A DNA stretch of 64,000 bases. Origin: Carya illinoinensis. Taxonomy: Eukaryota; Streptophyta; Magnoliopsida; Fagales; Juglandaceae. The notes beneath the pieces are model-generated. The model worked only from the letters and a program-made list of their open reading frames with translations, had not been told where the DNA came from and did no database searches. Of this stretch, positions 11,297-23,944 are shown piece by piece. Location of the stretch: the NCBI RefSeq assembly GCF_018687715.1, contig NC_056767.1:7627001-7691000 (forward strand), in the 5' to 3' direction. Both the position numbers and the translations under genes were made by a program. How positions within the stretch are numbered: the stretch's first letter is position 1; every line of letters begins with the position of its first letter.

Positions 11297-11794
11297 GTTC
11301 AAGTTCATCAACGATTCAACAGATCGGAAGTAAAGTAGTAGACAAGAAAGAGACCGGTAGATTTTATTTGCCAATATTAATGCAAAGATTGATTGAATAA
11401 ATTCATTACCCTGTTAAGGAACACAAAAATATTAGGAACAAAATAGGCATTGTAATCCTCGGTCTTGTCCTCCTGTACATATATAAGAAAGATATATACG
11501 AGATTAGATTAACAATATGACGTTATATATACTAAGGTTTCATGAATATTTTCATGTGAAAATTAGTACTAAATTCATAAAAATATAGATATACATATTA
11601 TATCAATTAATATACATCATATTATTATGATAAAAGTATATATATATAGTTACATATTAATTTTTTTTACTCTTATTGGATTTTAATTTAATCGTGTGGA
11701 CCAACAACATAAACATGCATGCATGCAAGTGCCAACGCAAAACAAGAATGCATGGCGGCGTGAGAGGGGCTGAAAAATAAAGGGGTGAGGTCGC
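11297..11794. other. Unique AT-rich spacer between the LINE and the right repeat
   Basis: About 0.5 kb follows the LINE and has no counterpart after the right repeat (16123 onward). It holds AT-rich DNA, a short GCATGCATGCA stretch near 11716, and at 11752-11794 a G-rich block resembling bases 50-96 of the window. No gene is seen. Confidence 0.5.
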
Positions 11795-12533
11795 TAACGA
11801 TAGATGGCTTTTACTTTTTTTTTTTTTCCTTCCATTAATAGAAGTTGTTATGTTTTGTTTTTAAATTCGTGGTCCTTTGGTTTTTCTCTTTGATTTACTT
11901 GGCGACTTTCTATGGTTTGAATTTTAAATTTATGGTTTTTCTTTTTGTTTTTAAACTTGTTGGTTTGGTTTTTGTAGGGAATCTACTTTAATTTGTTTGG
12001 CTTGAAGTTTATGCTGATTCAAGGTTTATGTTTGTCTGATTTAATTTTTTGTTTTGTTTTTGGCATTAATCATTTGGGTTTATTGGTTTGTTTGTCTTTT
12101 TTGTTATTACGATGTCGGATGTGTCAATCGAGTTCTATTTTTTTTTTGGTCGTTTGATGTGATTATAGGTATCTTTGTTTTATATATTTTATTTTGTATA
12201 TTTTGTCATTGATTCTGTTTCTTGGTTTTGTTTATCTTAATTTCTATTATCGGGTCATCTGCAGTTTTTTTAAAATGAGTAAACCGATTTTATGCTATCT
12301 AGATTAATGAGTTTGTAATTTTTATTTATCTTTTAAAAATGTTTAAGGGATTTAAAAAATGTTTGAAGAAAAACAAAAAAATCACTAAACCATTCTATAT
12401 TGTTTGGATTAATGAGTTTTTTATTTTTATTTATGTGCATTTTCTATTGTTGGGCTCTCTCATGTGCATTTTGTTTTTTAAATGAGTAAACCAATTTATG
12501 CTATTTGGATTAATGAGTTTGTATTAATGAGTT

Positions 12534-13457
12534 TTTTATTTTATTTTTAGAATTAGACTTCATTCATTTATGAAGCGAAATTATAACTATAAACTAATAC
12601 AATTATAAGCCAACTACTCACAATTGGAGCTCCTCCAGTACACAAATTCCTTTATGACTAGTATGGTCTTAACTTCTATAATTCTCTATAGACAAAACAT
12701 TTTAGAGATAACAATCTATCTAAAGTAGAGATTTCATCCCCCATCCTCTAGTGGAGAAGAGAGCTTTCAAACCCACCCTCTAGAGGAGGAGAGGACTTTC
12801 ACTCTATGGAAAAAATGTCAAAGAAGCTATTTCTTTTTTTATTTTTACCTAAACAAAAGCAAATAACAAAAATAAGAAAGATAGATGTGAAAATGATGAA
12901 TTACAGCTTAGAAAAATGTAAATCCACATTTTCAGCCTTGTAGGAAAAAATACAAAAGCAAAGCCCTCACGCGCCACCCTAAAAGTGTAGCAAACGGTCG
13001 GGTTTAAAGAAACCGAGGGCCCTGATCCCAGATATGCCGTGCATGGCTGCAATAGGAGCTTCCCCATGTGAGGCGGCGTGTGGAACTCGTGCGCACTTTG
13101 GCCTACGCTTGTGACTTACACTTCACTCTGTTCGACAAATGTTTTACCAAAATTAAGGATCGATGGCTTAGGAATCTTGTGGTGGGACGTGTACTGGTCA
13201 TTGGGCTCTAGAGAACAGCAAATTGGCATTTCGCCACACTTTGGACTGAAATATAACAAAAAACTGAAAAAAAAAAATCACTATACACTATCTGGTCTAA
13301 ACAAATGGGAGGAGGAGAGGATGGAGCTTTGGAAGGAGAGAGGAGTCGAAGCTCCACCCTCCCCCCCCTTCTCTCTCTTGGGGCCTAGTTTTTGCTAGAG
13401 GCAAGACTCTAGAGAGAAAAGGGAGAGAGAGCTTTTGGCTGAATCCAAAATTTTTGT
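12534..13457 (-). mobile_element. PolyA retroposon of unknown source, right copy
   Basis: This is the same element as 2691-3617. Its tail is degraded to a T/A mixture, and ATTAATGAGTT occurs at 13458-13468 on the 5' side and at 12523-12533 on the tail side, with an extra copy just before (about 12509). The coding-like minus frame is kept at 12849-13067 with a few substitutions; this alone does not suggest selection. Confidence 0.65.
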
Positions 13458-13822
13458 ATTAATGAGTTGGAATTAATGAAATATCACTAAATGGATTTAT
13501 ACCATTTGGATTAACAAGTTTATATGGTCTGTGGCATGCCTACTAGATCATCTTTGTCAGAACTTTTTTGGCTCCTTTTACATAGGTTTCTCAAGCCGAT
13601 GTCAAACTCTTTTTTGAATCAGTCTATAGAGAAGTCTATGATCATCTCTATGATATAATTCTGAAATATTATTTCTTGTTGATGCTTGGATAGTTAGATT
13701 AGCATTTGCAAGAAATGCACTAATGGGGATAACCCTTTTCTTTTCAAATGCAAGTTTATCATGGAGGCTCCTAGGAGACTACAAGCATTACACTCGTTAT
13801 CACTTTTGTTGAGCTTGTAATA

Positions 13823-13825
<3 letters not shown>

Positions 13826-13864
<39 letters not shown>
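13826..13864. repeat. T39 homopolymer
   Basis: This is an uninterrupted run of 39 T just before the right TRIM copy. The matching site in the left copy (before 3996) has a far shorter T run, so the difference arose after the duplication or reflects a sequencing length error. Confidence 0.9.
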
Positions 13865-13865
<1 letters not shown>

Positions 13866-13869
<4 letters not shown>

Positions 13870-14200
13870 AAGAAATAAATCTCACATTGTCTGCGAACAA
13901 GGTTTTGGATATGTTTATAAGTAATAAGCAACCATCTCTTATTAAACCGGTTTTATAAGATGAGTTAGGCCCATGAATTTTTTTCATAATATTAAAGCCT
14001 ATCACAAGACGAAAGGAAGCCCACACTATTTATCCCGTGACAAGAACCTGAAAAAATATTGGTCTGTACCTGAGGAAGGGTATTGAAGGATAAATCTCAC
14101 ATTGCCCGTAGACAAGATCTTGTACATATTTATAAGCAATAAGTAATCCTCTCTTGTTGAACAGGTTTTATGAGATAAGTTAGGTCCATAAATTTCTTCA
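13866..14200 (+). mobile_element. TRIM-like retrotransposon, right copy
   Basis: It has the same layout as 3997-4331: two LTRs of about 120 bp around a tiny interior. The polypurine tract before the second LTR has mutated to CTGAGGAAGGG. It was inherited through the large duplication, not inserted independently, since its flanks match the left copy. Confidence 0.72.
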
Positions 14201-14688
14201 TTCTTTATAACTGTATGCTCAATCTTTTTTGTTTTTCATGCATAGTTTTGCTCCTTCAAAGCATCAAGATTTGTAAGAAATGAAGGGTTATGACCAGCAC
14301 TTGGAAAGAAAGCTATGATGAATTTTCTAGATCCTAGGCCAAATCCTATAACGTAGAGAAAATTTTTTTGGTGGACAGTAAGGATTTATTGAGTAATGTG
14401 GTTGAGAAATCTGTATGGGCTACTTTGATAACAGAGATTGCTACTCCCTTATGCTTATTATGTTAGATTTGAATGAGATATATAGTTCAAACTATGTTCA
14501 TGGACCTTTTTGTTTTTGTATATTTCTATTTAACTTTTGCTGGTTTTGAGGCTGGTATTTATATTTTAATGATAATAATCTTTGAGCAAGTTGAGAGTGA
14601 ATTGATGAATTCTTCTATATGGATTTATACCTTTCTTTAATTATAGCTGGCTTAGAATAAGGTTTGTCAACACTACCATGATGATATT

Positions 14689-14808
14689 AGAAAAAATTCA
14701 TAAGCCTAACTTAACTCATAAAATCGGTTCAAAGATAGAGATTTGCTCCAATCTTATAAACATACCCAAAACCTTATCCATAGACAATATCAGATTTATT
14801 TCTCAACA
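14689..14808 (-). mobile_element. Inverted solo LTR of the TRIM family, right copy
   Basis: It corresponds to 4820-4939. ATATT direct repeats lie at 14684-14688 and 14809-14813, the same target duplication as in the left copy. Confidence 0.72.
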
Positions 14809-15812
14809 ATATTATCCAACATCACATAACTAAAAAGGATACTAGTCTTAACTCTTATGATCATATGCTAATTAGGTACTAACAGTTGAAGGATCATGTG
14901 TTGATTGAACTCCTAGAGCTAGGACAATGAGGATATGCTCTTTTTTCAATAGATATTTCCAATTGTATTGTATTGTACGTTACTAATAATTTACTTATTG
15001 CATATTACTCATAAAAAAAAAACAAAAATTATATTCGACACACATGATGGGTAAAACTATGGATTTGATTAGATGAATAAGTCATTCTGAGTGGGTCATA
15101 GATATGAGATATGTTTTATACCATAAGCAATTCTACATATAATCATAAAGAGTGTAACCGTCGTATAATTGATTTGAAAAAAGTGAGATCTATTATTAAA
15201 AAATTAATTTTTTATTTGAATCTCATGTTTTATTCTTTTTTTTTTTTTTAAAACAATTACATAGCAATTACACAATTCACGATTTCAAATATCTTCTCTC
15301 TTGTGGCATTTACCAGTTTTGTATGATCAATTTGCTAAACTTTCATTAAAACAATATATGGTATGCGTAATGAATTAATCTTTTTGGTAATGGACTAATC
15401 TTTTTTATTTCTAAGTTATTAAACATGTAATTATTATACTTTACTAAATTATTATTATTTAATTAAGTAAACGTATTTTACACGTTGTTCTAAACTAGTA
15501 TATATATTATATATATATATATATATGTAGGTATATTTGCGTGTAAGTTTTTCATAGATATGAAGCACGTTTTAATTTTAAAGCACCAGCCACCTAACAA
15601 TTTAAGGTTAATCAATTCATTTCAGTTGAATTTTAGGATGGTTAATTTTTTCGACAACGTTTTCTGCTTTCAGAAAGTCAAAACCAAATCCACATGATCC
15701 GATTGGTCATGAGACTCACCATCGTGCCTACGGACTCGATGAAAAAAGAGTGCTCAATTGATCTGGTACGTAACTTTCCAAAAACTGTTTGATCTAGATC
15801 TTTCCTTGCCTC

Positions 15813-16020
15813 GTTTGGTTATAAGTATATATAAAATAAAATAAAATAAAATATTTTATTAAAAGTTAGATAAAATATTATAATATAATTTTTTTAATAT
15901 TAATTTTATTTTAAAATTTAAAGAAGTTAAATTATTTATTATATTTTATGAAGAAATTTTAAAAAATATATAAATATTATATAAGATTAGATAAGATAGT
16001 TTGATTTTTGTTAATCAAAC
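15813..16020. mobile_element. AT-rich MITE-like element, right copy
   Basis: It matches 5914-6110 and has the same short inverted ends (GTTTGGTTA and TTAATCAAAC). It carries an extra AAATA repeat near its left end. Confidence 0.6.
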
Positions 16021-16122
16021 CTGGCGGCCGTCTATCAATTATTTAATCCTAGGTGATTATAGGATATGTTGAAGGAGAAATTTAAGATTGAAATTTATGG
16101 AATTTAGTTGAATTCACAAATG

Positions 16123-17920
16123 TTTAATACCAGTTTTAACATAATAATTAAAAATATATATCCTTAAAATTTATGTTTCTACATATAAAGAAATCAACTT
16201 AGAAGTTCTAGCAATTTTTTTTTTCTCAAATTTTTGGTGGCTTGATAGAGATTTTTTTTAGTTAAGAATTTGGGATTTGAATTTGTGAGAATTCTAAAAT
16301 AGGTGTCATGACATTTAAAACATGAAAGATTCGGAGGATAATTAATTTTAAAAAAAAAAATTCTATTTTTAAATTTGTGTGTAAAGAACACTAAATAAAA
16401 TGCTTACATGACGTAATTTGATTTGGAAGAAAAATGTTAAAATTCGAATAAAACAAATTAAATATGAGTCTCATTTAAATTATGTAGATGGTGTACTCTT
16501 CAAACCTGCTTAAGAATATAATAACACAATTAATTTAGGAACAAGAGAGGTTGTGATTTTAAATCATTTAATCCATATTAGATCGACATTTAGTTTTATT
16601 ATCGGATTATCGGCTTTCTTCTATACTTTCGACCATATATTAAATGCTAATGTGATAATATGTTAAAAGTTTGGAATTTCGGGTAAGAGAGATAAATATA
16701 TAAAATGACGATTAAAACATTTGTAGAAACTTTCATCTCTAGCCTTTTGTTGAGCCAAAATTGACCCTTTAACATTTTATCTATCACCAATATCACGTGG
16801 AAAGACTTTGGTGGAGAGACCTTGGACCATGTCTAGCTCCTTCCACCATGATCATGACCACCATGATCATGACCCCCTTCATAATTTTTCTTTGGCATGC
16901 CAAGTTTGAACCTTCTCTAAGCTTTGTTTTGTGTTTATTCAGTGTAATGGAATCTCCACACGGATGATTTCACAAAGATAAGTAATAGATCTCATAGGAG
17001 TCTCAAAAATATTTATAAATTGATAGGATTTGTTAAACTATTTTATAATAAAAATAATTTTATAATTTGACATATAATATTAAATTTATTTTATAATAAA
17101 AATAAAAATAAATTTATAATCTGTGACACCTAATACTAAGTTAAGCTTTGTAAATTTGTAGGTTTTAGAAAAATTCTATATGTCATATTATTATCTTATT
17201 TGCATCCCACTAAATAAGATGTGATACATTTATTATTATTAAATGATCATTTATTGTATACTTCTTTATCATCAAATTGTAATAAATGTATAATATCATA
17301 TATAGTGAGATGGAAATGAGATGGTAGTGTAGTATATAGTACTGCAGTTTATTTTAAGATTAAAATGTAATAGATGAAGCATTTCTTTACGCAAAGAAAC
17401 TGGACTAAATGAGCCACGAGGAGTGTTTTCATGTTAAGCGTGGGCAGCATGATGTACCCGATCTTCTAAAAGCACTAAACACATTTTTTTGAACAAGTTG
17501 GTTTTTCTCGTGTTTTTCCTCAAACCAAATCTAGCTAGCCCATTGGGTGGCAACTTCCCATTGGGTGTACTCAAATCTAGCTAGCCCTAGCCTCCTTCAC
17601 AGTTTCCAGCAACGACGGATACTCGTTCTTGTTTCAGCTAGGGAGGTTTAGATTCAAAATTCAATTCTAACTTAAATTATTTTATTTAATTATTAAGATT
17701 TTTATAAATTTTTATATAAAATATAATTAATAATTTAATTTTTTGAAATTTTTAAATAAAAATAATATTTAAATAAAATATTTTATTAAAATTTTCAACT
17801 TAAAATAAATCATTAGAAAAAAATCAAGAAGTAAGACACGGCCAAAGTGGGCCCCCGCGCATGCGGTCGTCTCTTTCTTCTTGTCATCGTCGGAGACAAA
17901 GTCTCCCCAATAAATTATTT
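16123..17920. other. AT-rich intergenic region upstream of the lipase
   Basis: No gene is supported. A minus frame at 16194-16391 is a low-complexity A/T artefact. A 15-bp direct repeat (CCACCATGATCATGA) occurs twice at about 16844-16873. An AT-rich block at 17660-17800 resembles the MITE-like family interiors. The promoter of the lipase should lie in the last few hundred bases, but I cannot assign a TATA box because of the TA tract beyond it. Confidence 0.5.
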
Positions 17921-17984
17921 TGTGTGTGTATATATAATATATATATACATATATATGTATATATGTATATATATATATGTATAT
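17921..17984. repeat. TG/TA microsatellite in the presumed lipase 5' leader
   Basis: A (TG)n tract passes into an interrupted (TA)n tract and ends about 25 bases before the lipase ATG at 18009. It probably lies in the 5' untranslated region or core promoter and is likely to vary in length. Confidence 0.8.
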
Positions 17985-18008
17985 CATCTTCTTCATTGCT
18001 TTCGAGTC

Positions 18009-20249
18009 ATGGCGCCTGCATACGAGAGACAATTCTGTGACCATTTTATGCTGCTTAAGCCAGAAGATGGGAGTTTCTATGGTCTTATTCGCTTTCTCCT
18101 TTTCTCCGACTACTCAGAAACAAGTGGATTCCTCCACTACACGGAAACTGATCTACAGGGAGATTTTTGGCGCCGATGGTACATCTTCAACTCCCTTCTC
18201 GTGCAGAAACTACTCCTTCTCTTTGGAAAACCTCTGGTTCTGGTAGGGAATATGCTGAAGCTGTGGTTGAATCTTCTCTCAAGAAACGGAGGATTTCTCA
18301 AGCTGTTTTTTAAGTTCTTTACAGGTTTTAATTTTAAATTATTCTTTTCCCATTTTTATATATAGTTCTATGAATCATTTAGCAAATCAGTAGTTCTTAA
18401 CAGTACTACTACCTGAAACTCATGATCACGGGGTTGGATTAATTTATGCAGGAGGGGTGGTGAGGCCTGATCCATCATCGGCAACGTTCACATCTGTGGT
18501 GGGATGTCTTGATGGAAGAGTGGAGTTAGACAAAAGCATTAGACAAGGTGACAGAAAATATAATGCTTCGCTTGCAATGATGGCTTCCAAATTGTCATAC
18601 GAAAATGCGGAATTTGTTCATACCATAATCAGAGATCACTGGAACGTACGTATAATATTATATTAATATGAAAAAAATATACATCTGTTTAAGTTTCTCC
18701 TTATATGACGATGACTCTCTCTCTCTCTCTCTCTCCATTTTTTTTTTTTTGCTCAGATGGAAAACTTAGGGTTCTACAACTTCTGGAACGGTACGTACGA
18801 ATCAGCCTAGATGATCTCTCGTACAATTAATTCCTGAATATGTTATAGAACTATGAGTTGATACTGCAATATATATCCTTCAATCTCCATGTTATAAGCT
18901 ATTGAATCCGATTAATAACAAGATATAGAATGATGATGATCATAATCATATACCTGGGATATATCCACAGTACTTTCTATAAATTTCTGCTCCATATGAA
19001 CCAGATCGGAGTTGAATTAATGGAGGGCTGCAACCCATTACATATTATTATTCGGGTACTCTATCTCAACGATGACCACCCAATATTCTAGCTTATCATC
19101 ATGGATCTCATGATGATGATCATAATTCACATGCTCATGTTTTATACATACATACATATATGTATATCATATTATCATAGCATGTAATGGGATATATATT
19201 CTCTTTGGATGATGTGTACACGTGATATGCATTATCAATCATGCATGATTCTACCCATAGTGTATATCTGGCTAAGCAGTCCTATCAGCTGACATTATAA
19301 TAATATGGCAATTTGAAGTTAATTTGGGGTTTTGAAGTTAAAATTACTACAATATAAGTCAGCTGATGTAAGCAATTAGGGTTGATAATTAATTTTTCTT
19401 TAACTAATAATGAGAGTACTAAATAATGAAGGCATTAAATTGATGATGACTAAGAAGAAATTTAGTTGCGGAGAAGATGGGAAACATATAGAATCACACA
19501 ACTTGCGCGTCTAACTTGCCAACAACCGGAAGGATTCCTACCTGACTTGTCAAATTACAAGACAATTAGGACATCTTTCTTCATTTCAAAATCCTTAGAA
19601 TAATCTAATGAGAAATGATATTTGAATTTTAAGTTGTGTAAGCTCCGTGTATTCTCTTTTAAAAAAATGTGTAAATCTAGAACACATAAAAAGATTATTT
19701 TTTTAACAATAGACCCCACATTTTTTAAAGGGAGTGTGCGAGATTTGTACACATGATTTTAAAGTTCGTTCCGTTCCATCCATTTCGGAAGGAATTTTTT
19801 GCTCCAGTATAGTATCCGGTATACCATACCTTCTCGTTATGTGTCGCTCTAAATTCTAGGTCGTTTCGTCCATTCTGGTCAAATTCCAACCATTTTTCAG
19901 GCCTTCTGAAATATTTTAATGACAGTTTTATAAATCTTATGCTTGGATGTCAATTTTGTAAATTTTAAATCTAAATGGTATTTAATTAATTTTAGAATAT
20001 AAAAGGCATTTATATAATTTTAGTTTTTTTTACTATAATTATGTCCTATTATTCTCTCTTTTTTTAAATATCATTATTTTTATTAAATTCTCTATTCTTT
20101 TTTTTTTTTTAGTGTCTCAACTCAAGTTTATATTTTTTCAACATATATTCATTTTATAAATCGCCAATTCTTCCATATATAGACACATATGCATGGTACA
20201 CACTTACATATACAAGTATTTATTTTTTTAGAAGTTAGTTTGTATATAC

Positions 20250-20288
<39 letters not shown>

Positions 20289-21809
20289 TTAATCCTGAAA
20301 CAAAACACAGGAATGCACTGGTATCGAAATATTATATTCTAGCACTTAAATCGTAATGATCACCAAAATGAAATTTAAAATATTACAGTTTCACATCCTA
20401 AGACTGTATCTAGCATTACTCATTTTAAATTGTATATGAACGCGCTTCATTTGAGTTGTGAAAAAGGTTGTAAGTATATTATTACATAAATCCTTATTCA
20501 TCTAATTTTAAATTTTATCTAAGAGTTCTCCCTAGTCAAGGAATCACTTGCCCTTTATCCCTTGAAGTAAGTTTATGAGTTGTATGAGCCAATTGGTACA
20601 AATAGTTGGAAAAACAAGTTTTGGGAAGTTAGAAAATACTTTGTACCAAGAAAATAGAAATCCTCTCCAATTATAGATAGAATTAGATACATCAAGTTTT
20701 ACAACATTTAATTTTATTCATATATGATTTTTGGACAACATGGACCCCAAATAGGCATTTAATAGTGTCTATTTTCTTATGCAATGGACTCTCTAATTCG
20801 ATCAAACAATTGAAAAAGATCTCAATTAGTATTATAAGTATGCTTTCTGTTACCTCCCCATGTGAAATGTAGGGCTCAAACTTGAAATTTTGTGCTTAAA
20901 TTATGTGTTTTGGGACAATCAAATAACAACTATGACAAACTTATTGTCTAATTTAAACCGAAAAACATTAGTTTTGATGAAATAATACAATAGTATTTCT
21001 CTTCTATTTGGGGAGTTTAGAAACCATACAGGTCTAAAAACAAATTGGTTGACAGATTTTCAGGGACAACCTTCAACTCAAGCTATCATGTTCCAAGATA
21101 CAAAAAATAACCCTAACCTAATCGTGGTTGGGTTTAGAGGCACCGATCCATTCGATCCAATTGCATTAGGGATAGATGTGGACTTGTCGTGGATTGAACT
21201 TGAAGGCGTGGGAATGGCCCATAGTGGCTTTATGAAAGCCCTAGGCTTGCAGAAGGACAAAGGTTGGCCAAAAGAAATAGAGAAAAGAAGTGATCCCCAA
21301 CAACAATATGCTTACTATGAAATAAGAAGTAAGCTAAGAGAAATATTGCAGAAGAACGAGAGAGCTAAATTTATAGTAACAGGACACAGCTTGGGTGGGG
21401 CATTGGCAATTCTGTTTGTGACCATTCTAGCCATGCATGAGGAGGCATGGTTGTTGGATAAGTTGGAGGGAGTGTATACATTTGGGCAACCAAGGGTTGG
21501 AAACAAGCAGTTTGGGTATTACATGAAGGAAAAGTTGAAAGAGAATGATGTGAGGTATCTAAGATATGTTTACTGCAATGACATAGTGCCTAGGGTCCCT
21601 TATGACGATGACAGTATTTTCTTTGAGCACTTCTCTCCCTGCCTCTACTACAATATGTACTACAATGGGAAGGTCAGTACTACTACTCTCTCTTTCTTGA
21701 TCATATAACTCTTTGAAATAGTCATATTATTCTTTGCAACTAGAAACCGAAAAATATTATATTCAAAATTACTTTAGAATCAATTGAGTATTGTGCAGGT
21801 GCACAACTA

Positions 21810-21850
<41 letters not shown>

Positions 21851-22420
21851 TAACAATTTTTTTCATTTAAATAGTTGAGACTTTCTCACATATCATATAC
21901 TGAAATATGAAAAGTTAGTAAAAGTAAATGTGCTGATGTGATAACATCTTAAACATTTAGTTTGAAAGTAATTGGGAATGTAATTACAAAATAAGGTAGC
22001 ATAATTAGGTTTTCTAGGAGATCATTGTCTCTTTCACTCTCTTTCAAGCATATAAAACAATAAAATTTTAGATGTGGAACAATAGCACTAACACACTGCA
22101 TCCTTAATGTTGGAATCCAGGTTTTAGGGGAGGAGCCAAATAAGAACTACTTCTCACCATTATGGGTAATACCTAAGTACCTAAATGCAGTTTTGGAGCT
22201 GATCCGAAGTTTCATAATCCCATATATCGGAGGTTCAGACTACAAAGAAAATTGGTTGATGAAAATGTATAGAGTGCTCGGATTGATAATTCCTGGATTA
22301 GCGGAACATAGTCTTCAAGATTATGTTAACATCACCCGATTGGGATCCTTACCTATGGACCTCCAAAACTCACTTCGGCATAGAAATTCTAAAGTTGGTT
22401 TACCAAAGAAATCACAATAG
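18009..22420 (+). CDS. OBL1: Oil-body-lipase-like class 3 triacylglycerol lipase, five exons
   Basis: Exons read 18009-18324, 18452-18645, 18757-18790, 21056-21672 and 22121-22420. All junctions are GT-AG and the phases agree, giving 486 aa, which fits the OBL family. The N-terminal part has a hydrophobic stretch (about residues 60-92) that may anchor the enzyme to oil bodies or ER. The alpha/beta-hydrolase core carries the nucleophile elbow GHSLGG (Ser about 293), DIVPRVP (Asp about 357) and EHSLQDYV (His about 450) as the likely catalytic triad. By family, it hydrolyses di- and triacylglycerols during oil-body turnover in seeds and pollen. The ATG at 18009 (MAPAYERQF) is preferred over the upstream in-frame extension, which runs through the TA tract. 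No stop or frameshift is seen, so it is probably functional. Confidence 0.9.
18791..21055 (+). other. Lipase intron 3 (2.27 kb), AT-rich with repeat fragments
   Basis: This is the longest intron of the lipase. It holds a repeat-like block at about 19745-19920 (starting GTTCGTTCCGTTCCATCC), T-rich runs and a TA tract at about 20255-20282. The acceptor TTGACAG precedes 21056. Its open frames are low-complexity. Intron 4 (21673-22120) also has a TA tract at about 21813-21845. Confidence 0.7.
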
Positions 22421-22875
22421 CTTATGTAAAGGCTTTAGAGTTTCTTTGAGTGCAACTAACAACTCTTTTTAAGGATTTAAATTGCAAGGTCATTGTTTTT
22501 TTCCATTCAGTTTAAAGAGACAAGAAATACATTTATCAAAAAATTTGACTTGTAAACTACATATTTTCCTTTAGGAGCATTTAATGAATCAAGTCATGCA
22601 TTATATATAGTCACCATCTCTATCGCTTGCAAGAATGATATTATAGATCATAGACGAGTCATTGTACTTATAACTCAAGAAATATAGGGCTAGGCAATGG
22701 ATCACCCAAACTTCCATGCCCTACCTGCCCAATAAAATAAGCGAAAGAATTATTAATTAACTTTTCGAAAAGCATATGGGTGGCTGGGAGTATCCTACCC
22801 ACCTGCCCTACAATAATATAAACAAAAAACTCTATATGTTTTTTCTCTTACCCTCATTTTCCCCCTAGTTATGTT
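22421..22875. other. Lipase 3' flank
   Basis: It presumably contains the lipase 3' untranslated region. A small segment at about 22687-22817 begins TAGGGCTAGG and ends GCCCTA, which would fit a tiny hAT-type MITE. The possible 8-bp duplication is poor, so I do not call it. The hAT element starts at 22876. Confidence 0.45.
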
Positions 22876-22892
22876 TAGGGCTGATCACCGAC

Positions 22893-23025
22893 TGATTGGA
22901 GTCGGTATCGTAACCCTCCGACTCCAACTCCGACTTTGTTGAAGGCCGAATCCGACTTCGACTGCTATAGACTCTGCTTCAACTCCGACTTGTCTAGCAG
23001 AGTCGGAACGAAGTCGGAGTTTGGC
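22893..23025. repeat. Left subterminal GTCGGAGT motif cluster of the hAT
   Basis: Several copies in both orientations of an ACTCCGAC-like octamer lie just inside the left end (for example GGAGTCGG, CCGACTCC, AACTCCGACTT and GAAGTCGGAGTTT). A matching cluster lies at 28759-28880 inside the right end. hAT transposases bind such subterminal repeats. Confidence 0.8.
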
Positions 23026-23290
23026 TTTTTTATTAGATTTTTTTCCGTAACCCATTTGACATTTTAAACTCATAATTTTAGACTTTAATCGGATTTGAGC
23101 TTCTATGTCAACTTTTTAAAAAAATATATAATTTCAATTTTTTAATTTATTTAACCAAATTTGTTGTAAAAAAAAATCATTCACACTAGGATCCTTCATC
23201 CTTAGAACCTGATACACACGTTAAAATCCTGGACACTATAAAATAAAACTATATTCAAACTTGCAACAAGAAATTTTCCAACTATGATAC

Positions 23291-23480
23291 ACATTAAAAA
23301 TACATAACCAAAATTACAAACTAAAATCATTCATTCAAAATTAAAAATTAAAAATAAATAACCAAAATTACAAACTAAATTCATTTATTCAAAATTACAA
23401 ATTAAAAATACATAACCAAAATTACAAACTAAAATCATTAATACAAAATTACAAGTTAAAAACAAATAACCAAATCTAGC
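23291..23480. repeat. Tandem repeat of exactly 54 bp within the hAT
   Basis: The anchor ATAACCA occurs at 23304, 23358, 23412 and 23466, each exactly 54 bases apart. The bases between (ACAAACTAAAATCATT and AAAATTA-rich parts) are repeated with few changes. It lies downstream of the transposase coding end. Confidence 0.9.
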
Positions 23481-23944
23481 ATCCCCATGCTATTTTCATT
23501 TTAATAACAATAAAAAAAATAACACAAAGCCAACAACATATGGTCTACCATCATTTAACCCATTCAGATTCCATTATCATCTATCCTTCCAATTATCCAA
23601 CCAACTCATGTCTCATCATCTATCAACAAGTTCTAATTCCATCAACAAGTTACAACTTACAACAAAAAAGCCAATACAAATTACAATGAATGTCATTCCA
23701 ACTTGTGCCTGAAGAAAAAAGAACAAAATTAGTGAAAAAATAAGATACCATATAAATTTATAAAAATAAAGAAAACAAAATTGAAATCAGATACCATAAA
23801 CAAAATTGTCAATCATCTTCACGAAGTATGCTGGCCATAGAAGTGGCTAATTCTACATTGAGATGTTAAAGTATAGTAGATTAGTATCACAAAATGTCAA
23901 AATCAACTTATATAACAACTAAAAAAAATCTCTAAATACATTAC

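Larger units (their letters stand above)
11795..16122 (+). repeat. Large direct repeat, right copy (4.33 kb)
   Basis: This is the partner of 1958-6212, in the same orientation. It starts TAACGATAGATGG and ends CACAAATG at 16122, after which the two loci differ. Differences from the left copy include the T39 run at 13826-13864, a degraded polyA tail on the retroposon near 12534, and a shorter TA tract near 15500. Overall similarity looks very high by eye, but I have not computed it. Confidence 0.88.

Noticed and set aside
1958..16122. The two 4.3-kb repeats as LTRs of a LARD-type element around the LINE
   Set aside because: The ends are not TG..CA, there is no target duplication, no primer site after the first copy and no polypurine tract before the second. 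The block between is a truncated non-LTR element.
19555..19752. Minus frame in lipase intron 3
   Set aside because: AT-rich, no domain, and inside an intron with good splice sites.
22687..22817. Tiny hAT-type MITE (TAGGGC ends)
   Set aside because: The possible 8-bp duplication matches at only about five positions and the inverted ends are six bases.
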